From an uncultured Clostridia bacterium (GTDB taxonomy: Bacteria; Bacillota; Clostridia; Christensenellales; Borkfalkiaceae), in contig CALGVF010000329.1 in NCBI GenBank assembly GCA_937920115.1, forward strand, positions 1 through 5,529: a stretch of 5,529 bases of DNA, in the 5' to 3' direction. The notes beneath the pieces were generated by a model. That model saw nothing but the letters and a program-made list of their open reading frames with translations. It searched no databases and was not told the origin of the DNA. Shown piece after piece: positions 1 through 4,109 of this stretch. The translations under genes and the position numbers were made by a program. Each line of letters begins with the position of its first letter. The stretch's first letter is position 1.

Positions 1-1
1 A

Positions 2-73
2 GTACGTCTGCACTCGCCTTTACCAAAAATCATCGAAAATATCGGCGTTTTGGTTGCGAGCAAGTCTAACTAA
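2..73 (+). pseudogene. possible 5' part of an interrupted membrane-protein frame
   Basis: Frame 2 is open from the window edge to a TAA at 71-73. That stop lies inside the left inverted repeat of the hairpin element. The peptide ends IIENIGVLVASKSN, of which only the part before the element would be native. The hydrophobic IGVLV could be the first half of the membrane helix that continues at 181 (IILVWYK). Joining the two pieces needs removal of a segment whose length leaves remainder 2 on division by 3. The distance between the two TGGTT copies (51-55 and 176-180) is 125, which fits. All three plus frames, and one minus frame, are open over these few bases, so the assignment is weak. Confidence 0.25.
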
Positions 74-172
74 CGGCGTATTTTTAGGCTAAGACAAGGC
101 GTGCGAGCGGGTTAATACTTAACGTATAAGCCGCGAGCAGAACGCAGTATTAGTCAAAAATACGCCGTTAGA
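64..172. mobile_element. MITE-like hairpin element with terminal inverted repeats
   Basis: A perfect 15-bp inverted repeat (TAACGGCGTATTTTT at 71-85, complement at 156-170) encloses about 70 bp. The arms go on pairing imperfectly inward to a centre near 118-124, so almost the whole segment can fold into one long hairpin. The repeat extends outward to GTCTAAC (64-70) and GTTAGAC (166-172), with an extra TAAC on the left arm. It is too short for any transposase, so it would be a non-autonomous, miniature-type element. No clean target duplication directly abuts the ends. TGGTT at 51-55 and 176-180 is the only nearby direct repeat that I found. The structure is seen directly; mobility is inferred. 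Confidence 0.65.
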
Positions 173-174
173 CC

Positions 175-300
175 ATGGTTCGTATTATTCTCGTCTGGTA
201 TAAGTTGGTAAATAAACCGCAGTCGCCTCAGCCGTCTCAGCCGACTCAACCGATAACGGAAGAGGGAACAACGCCCGACGAAACTATACCGAATAGTTGA
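175..300 (+). pseudogene. 3' remnant: membrane helix plus Pro/Gln-rich tail
   Basis: The frame is open after a TAG at 169-171 and ends at TGA 298-300. From the ATG at 175 it would give 41 residues, beginning VRIILVWYKLVNKP and continuing with a tail rich in Pro, Gln, Thr and Glu. No Shine-Dalgarno sequence lies before that ATG: the upstream bases are the arm of the hairpin element. It is therefore more likely the C-terminal end of a longer protein cut off by the element than a free-standing gene. The hydrophobic IILVW is too short to span a membrane alone, but would do so if joined to IGVLV encoded before the element. The layout suggests a single-pass membrane protein with a short extended tail. 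The family is not recognised. Confidence 0.4.
220..255 (+). repeat. four 9-bp in-frame tandem repeats
   Basis: CAGTCGCCT, CAGCCGTCT, CAGCCGACT and CAACCGATA follow one another without gaps, encoding Gln-Ser-Pro, Gln-Pro-Ser, Gln-Pro-Thr and Gln-Pro-Ile. The unit is a whole number of codons and keeps the reading frame, which supports this stretch having been protein-coding. Such linkers can expand or shrink by slippage. Confidence 0.65.
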
Positions 301-400
301 AAAGAACTATTGCAACCAATAAAAAAGATTCTTTTCGGGTTAGGTGAAGACGTAATTTCTTGTTTTTTTTGGGGAAAACATTGACTGCGATTTACCTTTT

Positions 401-456
401 GCCGTCACCTTCGGGGAAGGTGGCTCGGCGAGCGACTGCGAACCGAGACGGAAGGG
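401..456. repeat. palindromic repeat, two adjacent hairpins
   Basis: CACCTTC (406-412) pairs perfectly with GAAGGTG (416-422) over a GGG loop. CTCGG (424-428) pairs with CCGAG (443-447). The pattern of a small GC stem, a second stem and a closing GACGGAAGGGG resembles short interspersed repeats common in gut Firmicutes genomes; that resemblance is from memory and not searched. The segment also matches the complement of 531-543 at about 11 of 13 positions, so the two blocks may be halves of one larger inverted element. Confidence 0.55.
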
Positions 457-495
457 GACAATAAATTACTACTTTTTATTGCTTTGCGTTTTTAT

Positions 496-560
496 CCCCT
501 ATCGTCAAAATCTCGCTTACGCTCTATTTTGCCACTTCCCCCGAAGGAGGAAGCGAGAAA
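496..560. repeat. palindromic repeat, second block
   Basis: CAAAAT (506-511) pairs perfectly with ATTTTG (526-531). Next to it, CTTCC (535-539) pairs with GGAAG (548-552), extended by two more G-C pairs inside one mismatch. It begins with CCCC after a T-rich stretch, mirroring the GGGG that ends the previous block near 457. The two blocks together look like a folded, non-coding, probably non-autonomous repeat. Confidence 0.5.
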
Positions 561-576
561 ATGCGTTTTCGATTTA

Positions 577-591
577 TTCCCGAAACGGGAA
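577..591. repeat. small perfect hairpin TTCCCG/CGGGAA
   Basis: Six perfect base pairs close over an AAA loop. There is no T run on either side, so it is not a convincing terminator. It may belong to the neighbouring palindrome cluster. Confidence 0.4.
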
Positions 592-652
592 ACGGACGGA
601 ACGCCCGACAAAATAACGACAAATAACTGAAAATATAAAAATACGAAAACAT

Positions 653-687
653 AAAAAGGGCTGCCGCAAGTTTTTCTTGCGACAGCC
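653..687 (-). terminator. intrinsic terminator of the minus-strand two-gene unit
   Basis: Read on the minus strand, GGCTGTCGCAAG (687-676) pairs with CTTGCGGCAGCC (670-659). This is a 12-bp stem with one G-T wobble and an AAAAA loop, followed at once by TTTTT (657-653). It starts 6 bases after the stop codon of the 61-residue gene. This is a textbook rho-independent terminator and probably ends transcription of both the small gene and the membrane-protein gene upstream. Confidence 0.9.
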
Positions 688-693
688 TCGTTT

Positions 694-879
694 TCATTTG
701 CAAGGTCTTCTTTCGTAAAATTCGTAATAGCAATCTTTACACGGGTCGGGCTTTTTCTTCGGCTTTTCTTTGCAACAACACGGAAACACGTTTATTTCTT
801 CGCCTTTTCGGCATTTCGTAACCGCTCCCGCTATTACCGCGCCGATAACCGCTCCGATTATCAAATCACAGTTCTTCAT
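694..879 (-). CDS. cysteine-rich small membrane protein, unknown function
   Basis: A 61-residue protein of no family I recognise. Residues 6-20 (LIIGAVIGAVIAGAV) form one Gly/Ala-rich hydrophobic helix with glycines at 9, 13 and 18, of the kind that packs against other helices. The rest is polar and basic with eight cysteines in all: Cys4, Cys23, a Cys-Cys-Cys run at 34-36, Cys47, Cys50 (CxxC) and Cys60. A Lys/Pro-rich linker lies at 37-46. This suggests a single-pass membrane peptide with a cysteine cluster able to bind metal or form disulfides; that is inference. GAGG lies 8 bases before the ATG and a strong terminator follows the stop, which supports a real gene. It sits 68 bp downstream of the COG2426-type membrane protein on the same strand with no clear promoter between, so the two are probably cotranscribed and may work together. 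Confidence 0.7.
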   Translation of the reverse strand: MKNCDLIIGAVIGAVIAGAVTKCRKGEEINVFPCCCKEKPKKKPDPCKDCYYEFYERRPCK

Positions 880-947
880 AAGTATAACCTCGGCAACCGT
901 CAGACCGTAGGAGTTTAAGTCGGCTGCGGTCGCTAATATATACTATG

Positions 948-1613
948 TTATTTTTCTTCCGATTGTTCCGCTTTGGGCGATTGTCCCACGGGTTTTACGG
1001 ATTCTACGGGCTTCGAGCGAACTATTTTTACTATGAACACGATAAGCATTACGATCGCTATCGCGAACAACGCGTAAATTATTATATCTACGTAATCTTT
1101 GAACAGGAAAGTGAGCAGAGTGATTATCGCTCCCGCGATTAAATTTCCGACGGCGATAGGTAAAACCGACTCTCTGAATTTAAGTCCTAAAAATACCGCG
1201 ATAGCCGTTCCCGTCCACACTCCCGTTACGGGGAAAGGCACGGCGACGAATACGAGCAGACTTATCATCATTATTTTTCTCGCCTCTTTTTCGGGCGAAC
1301 CGTCTGTTTTCTTCGCTATTTCCTCGGCTTTTCTTTGGAATATTCCCTCGATTTTCTCTATAAGTCTCTTAATGAACTTGATTTTTTTCAATAGGTTGAA
1401 AATGGGGATAAGCAGGAAAAATTCCGCGACCGATATAATCGTCGAACCGAGATATGCGATTCCCGCGGTCGCAAAAAGGTTCATTTTAAACAGTCCCGTG
1501 CCGATAGGTATCGCTCCTTTCAATTCAATGAGCGGAAACATCGACACGAACAACGTAGCGACTATTTTATTCCCGAAAACTTCAAGTAAAAACTTACCTA
1601 ACGCCTCTGCCAT
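948..1613 (-). CDS. Sm_multidrug_ex (COG2426) family membrane protein
   Basis: A 221-residue integral membrane protein of the 'putative small multi-drug export protein' family (Pfam PF06695, COG2426). The family name rests on thin evidence and no substrate is known here. The signatures seen are PLIELKGAIPIG (27-38), a short re-entrant-looking segment, and PFPVTGVWTG (126-135) before LGLKF. Likely membrane segments lie near 17-40, 47-74, 114-142, 150-171 and 175-198. A charged amphipathic stretch (75-112), rich in Lys and Glu, separates the two halves, each of which carries one conserved proline-glycine motif. A 23-residue polar tail follows the last helix. It is somewhat longer than the 150-170 residues I recall as usual, because of the middle linker and tail. 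GGAGG sits 4 bases before the ATG. It is first in a probable two-gene unit and has a consensus promoter upstream. Confidence 0.85.
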   Translation of the reverse strand: MAEALGKFLLEVFGNKIVATLFVSMFPLIELKGAIPIGTGLFKMNLFATAGIAYLGSTIISVAEFFLLIPIFNLLKKIKFIKRLIEKIEGIFQRKAEEIAKKTDGSPEKEARKIMMISLLVFVAVPFPVTGVWTGTAIAVFLGLKFRESVLPIAVGNLIAGAIITLLTFLFKDYVDIIIYALFAIAIVMLIVFIVKIVRSKPVESVKPVGQSPKAEQSEEK

Positions 1614-1636
1614 AATTCCTCCGAAATTTTTGTCCG

Positions 1637-1664
1637 CAAGCGTGTAAAATCGCTTGTCTTTTTT
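1637..1664. other. hairpin in the leader of the membrane-protein gene
   Basis: CAAGCG (1637-1642) pairs perfectly with CGCTTG (1651-1656) over an 8-base loop. On the plus strand it is followed by TCTTTTTT (1657-1664), which is terminator-like. On the minus strand it would fall in the roughly 60-base untranslated leader between the promoter start and the GGAGG site. It could stop antisense transcripts entering from the minus gene or stabilise the leader. The stem is short, so function is uncertain. Confidence 0.4.
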
Positions 1665-1691
1665 GACTTCATAGTATATATTTTATCATAT
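1663..1691 (+). promoter_or_regulatory. predicted sigma-A promoter of the TtcA-like gene
   Basis: TTGACT (1663-1668), a 17-base spacer, then TCATAT (1686-1691). The -35 is near consensus and the -10 is weaker. Transcription would start near 1698, leaving a leader of about 22 bases with GGAGAG at 1711-1716, 4 bases before the ATG. It overlaps the opposing promoter. Confidence 0.5.
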
Positions 1692-1708
1692 CGACTGAAT
1701 TAAGTCAA
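1680..1708 (-). promoter_or_regulatory. predicted sigma-A promoter of the membrane-protein gene
   Basis: On the minus strand TTGACT (1708-1703) is followed by a 17-base spacer and TAAAAT (1685-1680). This is a strong match to the vegetative consensus. Start would be near 1673, giving a leader of about 60 bases. Its spacer contains the -10 box of the plus-strand promoter. Confidence 0.65.
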
Positions 1709-1720
1709 ACGGAGAGTAGT

Positions 1721-2476
1721 ATGGAACTTCAAAAATTGCTGTCGAAAGCGAGAAGGGCGGCGGAAGATTACGACATGATAGAAGAGGGCGACAAAATCGC
1801 CGTAGGACTTTCGGGCGGCAAGGACAGCATAACGCTTTTGTATATTCTCGCCACGATGCGGAGATTTTACCCGAAAAAGTTTGAGGTGGTCGCGATTACC
1901 GTCGATATGGGTCTCGAATACGATAAAGGCGAAGTCGAGGCTTTGAAAAAATTATGCGAAGAATTGAACGTGGAATACGTTATCGAGCCTACGGAGATAG
2001 GAAAAATCGTGTTCGACGTAAGAAAAGAACCAAACCCGTGCAGTCTGTGCGCGAATATGAGAAGAGGGGCTTTGAACAATACGGCGGTGAAAGTCGGTTG
2101 TAATAAAATCGCCCTCGGACACCACGCCGACGATTTGATAGAAACGCTGTTTCTTTCGCTTTTCTACGAGAGCAGACTTTCGACTTTTTCGCCCGTCACG
2201 CATTTGGAGAGGAAGAACGTAACGGTAATACGCCCCATGATATATATTCGCGAAAAGGAAATATCGGGTTTTATAAAGGGCAAGCCGATTTTACATAATC
2301 CGTGTCCTGCGAACAAGCATACGAAAAGGCAGTACATAAAGGACTTATTAAAGACTTTGGAGAAAGACAACAAGAAGATAAAGGAGAACATATTGGGAGC
2401 GATAACGCACCCCGAGAGGAACGGTTTGTTTTCTGTAATAAACAGAGATGAAAAGGACAATAAAGGTAATAAGTGA
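1721..2476 (+). CDS. ttcA: TtcA-family tRNA 2-thiocytidine synthetase
   Basis: A 251-residue PP-loop ATPase of the TtcA/TilS superfamily (COG0037). TtcA activates C32 of certain tRNAs by adenylation and replaces the oxygen with sulfur in the cytoplasm, using a [4Fe-4S] cluster. Seen here: PP-loop SGGKDS (31-36), a Rossmann strand AITVDMG (58-64), the CxxC pair Cys107/Cys110 in PNPCSLCANMRRG, the GHHADDLIETLFL motif (133-145), RPMIY (171-175), and a third cysteine, Cys195, in HNPCP. Three cysteines in this order match the cluster ligands of E. coli TtcA (Cys122, Cys125, Cys222), and separate it from TilS, which lacks them. It is shorter than the 311-residue E. coli protein, mainly at the ends. 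GGAGAG precedes the ATG by 4 bases. Related PP-loop thiolases with other tRNA targets cannot be excluded. The gene stands alone, followed by a terminator hairpin, and is divergent from the putative exporter. Confidence 0.88.
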   Translation: MELQKLLSKARRAAEDYDMIEEGDKIAVGLSGGKDSITLLYILATMRRFYPKKFEVVAITVDMGLEYDKGEVEALKKLCEELNVEYVIEPTEIGKIVFDVRKEPNPCSLCANMRRGALNNTAVKVGCNKIALGHHADDLIETLFLSLFYESRLSTFSPVTHLERKNVTVIRPMIYIREKEISGFIKGKPILHNPCPANKHTKRQYIKDLLKTLEKDNKKIKENILGAITHPERNGLFSVINRDEKDNKGNK

Positions 2477-2554
2477 GTCTATAAGCCGATAAAACGGCGA
2501 TTTTATATAATAATAAGAAGTTTTACGCAATAAGTAAACGAGCTGTAAAAATAG

Positions 2555-2595
2555 AAAACGGGACGCCGAGGCGACGTCCCGTTTTGTTGTCTTTT
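2555..2595. terminator. bidirectional terminator between convergent genes
   Basis: AAAACGGGACG (2555-2565) pairs perfectly with CGTCCCGTTTT (2575-2585) over a 9-base loop. The plus strand continues TTTTGTTGTCTTTT. The minus strand continues TTTTCTATTTTT. It can therefore stop both the TtcA-like transcript and the lipoprotein transcript. Its core is also one copy of the 23-bp palindrome described next. Confidence 0.8.
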
Positions 2596-2635
2596 GACTT
2601 TATACAATCGTAGGGGACGGCGCCTCGACGTCCCG
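2559..2635. repeat. inverted pair of a 23-bp GC-rich palindromic unit
   Basis: The 23 bases at 2559-2581 match the complement of 2613-2635 at 20 of 23 positions. Each is itself a hairpin: GGGACG at 2614-2619 pairs with CGTCCC at 2629-2634. The two copies can also pair with each other to form one long stem enclosing 31 bases. The unit resembles REP-like interspersed palindromes. The second copy is followed by GATAGCCGTTTTTCTTTTTT, a looser terminator shape on the plus strand. Confidence 0.7.
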
Positions 2636-2690
2636 ATAGCCGTTTTTCTTTTTTGTATTCACAAAATCAGAACCGTTTAATACGTCCGAA

Positions 2691-4007
2691 TTAATTCATA
2701 GGTTTAAGCGAAGTCTCAAATTGAATCCATATTTCGTAACAAGCCGTAATATCGTCAATAACCGGATTGTCGTTTCCGTCGTCGTGCGGTTCGGACAAAT
2801 ACGAAAGAGCCTCATACAATTCGCCCGTGTCGTTTTTCTTTCCGGCTGCTACGGCTGCGTTATACGCGTCTTTTCTGACGACGAAATATCTGCCTTCGCT
2901 AAGCGTTTGGAAATTGTCGGTCGTAACCGCTTCCAGACGGTTTTCGGGGTCGTTTTCGCCGCCGATTTTCTTCAAAACGAACAACATATAGTCATCGTTT
3001 ATCGATATTTTACCGCTGAAAGAACCGTCGTAGAAACAATAACCGTGATTGCCCGTTTCTTGGTTTCGAGTTCCTACCGTACAGTTTTTATAAGCCGTAT
3101 CGGATAAAATTTCGACATACGCTCCGCCGCCTACGGAGACTCTTAATCCCTCGCCACCGTTATTTTCAAATGAACCGTCGATTTTCGGTTTTAAAATATC
3201 TCCTTTACCGTCGCTGACTCTCATAGAATAAAATTCCACCGTCTTTACGTCGTTGTCGTTATCGTTGACCTTATCCATTTCCAGGCGGAACAGGAAGAAC
3301 TCTTTTTCCACGTTCTTTTCCCATTGTGCGGTAAGGGTAATATCGCCACGAACATTGGCGGTTATTTCGGTCATTTCTACGTCGTAAGCGTTCTTCCAGC
3401 CCTTAAAAGTGTAGCCGCTCTTTTCGGGCGTAGGCAAGGCAAGCGGAAATTCGCTTTCATTGCTGTAAGAAGCAAGGGCGGTAACGCCTTCGGCAAAACT
3501 ACCGCCGTCAAGATTGTAAGTTATGTTGTAATTGTATTCTTCGGGTTTGTTTTCGCCTATGATAAACACCGAAAAACTCGTCGTTTCAAAGGATAATTTG
3601 CCGTTTGCAAGGGTTGCGGGCAGAACTTCCATTTCCGTGTCGCTCTTGAAGTGGAATATGGTGTAGCCGTTAGGGGAATCGCCGTCAAAATCAAGCGTGA
3701 TTTTCACTTTTCCGTTCGGCTGAACTTTTGCGTTATCCTTTTGCACGGAAATGTCATAGACTTGCATATTGTTGTCTACGCAAATGTCTTTTGCGGCAAT
3801 CAACGCCTTTTGTTCGTCCGTCGCTTCCTGAAGCGGTTGAACGACGAGCGTACTGCCTTCCGCAAATTCGCCTTCGGCGGTAAAACCGCAATCGCCCGAC
3901 AAATTGTTTACCGTTTTGTCGTCTTTTTTACTGCGGCAAGCCGCAAGCGAAAAAAGAAGAATGAATACCGACAAAAACGTGAGAATTATGTTAATTTTCC
4001 TTTTCAT
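2691..4007 (-). CDS. surface lipoprotein with an InlB-type repeat
   Basis: A 438-residue secreted lipoprotein. A basic start (MKRK) and hydrophobic stretch (6-20) lead to the lipobox LAAC with Cys24 as the predicted lipid-modified residue, so it should be anchored to the outer face of the membrane. Residues about 40-151 look like a beta domain often seen in clostridial surface proteins (the EGSTLVVQPL ... VYDISV ... LSFETTSFSVFIIGE pattern). Residues 159-231 are an InlB/Listeria-Bacteroides repeat (Flg_new, PF09479), with YNITYNLDGGSF at one end and GYTFKGW ... ITLTAQWEK at the other; it is a small beta-grasp-like module linked to adhesion in other proteins. Residues 232-438 are acidic and unrecognised, with Cys309, Cys324 and Cys423. 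AAGGAG lies 6 bases before the ATG. It follows the MBG-like surface gene by 90 bp on the same strand. Ligand unknown; a role in adhesion or envelope structure is inference. Confidence 0.82.
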   Translation of the reverse strand: MKRKINIILTFLSVFILLFSLAACRSKKDDKTVNNLSGDCGFTAEGEFAEGSTLVVQPLQEATDEQKALIAAKDICVDNNMQVYDISVQKDNAKVQPNGKVKITLDFDGDSPNGYTIFHFKSDTEMEVLPATLANGKLSFETTSFSVFIIGENKPEEYNYNITYNLDGGSFAEGVTALASYSNESEFPLALPTPEKSGYTFKGWKNAYDVEMTEITANVRGDITLTAQWEKNVEKEFFLFRLEMDKVNDNDNDVKTVEFYSMRVSDGKGDILKPKIDGSFENNGGEGLRVSVGGGAYVEILSDTAYKNCTVGTRNQETGNHGYCFYDGSFSGKISINDDYMLFVLKKIGGENDPENRLEAVTTDNFQTLSEGRYFVVRKDAYNAAVAAGKKNDTGELYEALSYLSEPHDDGNDNPVIDDITACYEIWIQFETSLKPMN

Positions 4008-4029
4008 TTCCTACTCCTTGAATCGAAAG

Positions 4030-4061
4030 TTTCAAAGCCGCCCGAAAAAGCGGCTTTGAAA
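4030..4061 (-). terminator. strong hairpin between the two surface-protein genes
   Basis: TTCAAAGCCGC (4031-4041) pairs perfectly with GCGGCTTTGAA (4050-4060), plus one more T-A pair outside, over an 8-base loop. On the minus strand the tail reads ACTTTCG, which is poor in T. It may be a partial terminator for the upstream gene that lets some transcripts continue, a processing or stabilising hairpin, or a leader structure of the lipoprotein mRNA about 11 bases upstream of its AAGGAG. Confidence 0.55.
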
Positions 4062-4081
4062 AGATATTCTATTTCATTATT

Positions 4082-4109
4082 ATTCTATAAAGTTATCTCA
4101 ACCCATCAA
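4082..4109 (-). promoter_or_regulatory. possible promoter of the lipoprotein gene
   Basis: On the minus strand TTGATG (4109-4104), a 16-base spacer and TAGAAT (4087-4082). Four of six and five of six bases match the vegetative consensus. The -35 lies inside the last codons of the upstream gene. If used, the intergenic hairpin would sit in the 5' leader of the lipoprotein message. Confidence 0.3.

Larger units (their letters stand above)
301..652. other. gene-free spacer with clustered palindromes
   Basis: No frame here has a ribosome site, codon pattern or family resemblance supporting a gene. The first 90 bases are AT-rich, with an eight-T run at 363-370. The remainder is mostly short inverted repeats, annotated separately. 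A minus-strand frame from 733 to 524 runs through both the terminator and the palindromes and is not believable as a gene. Confidence 0.6.

Noticed and set aside
301..335. AAAAGAA/TTCTTTT hairpin after the 300 stop as a terminator
   Set aside because: The stem is AT-only with a loop of about 20 bases and no T run afterwards; too weak to call.
524..733. Minus-strand 69-codon open frame
   Set aside because: It runs across the strong terminator and the palindrome cluster, overlaps the end of the 61-residue gene, and has no ribosome site.
1099..1647. Plus-strand 182-codon open frame
   Set aside because: It is antisense to the COG2426-type gene, which has family motifs, a ribosome site and a promoter.
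2164..2460. Minus-strand frames inside the TtcA-like gene
   Set aside because: They are shadows of a gene with a full set of PP-loop and cysteine motifs.
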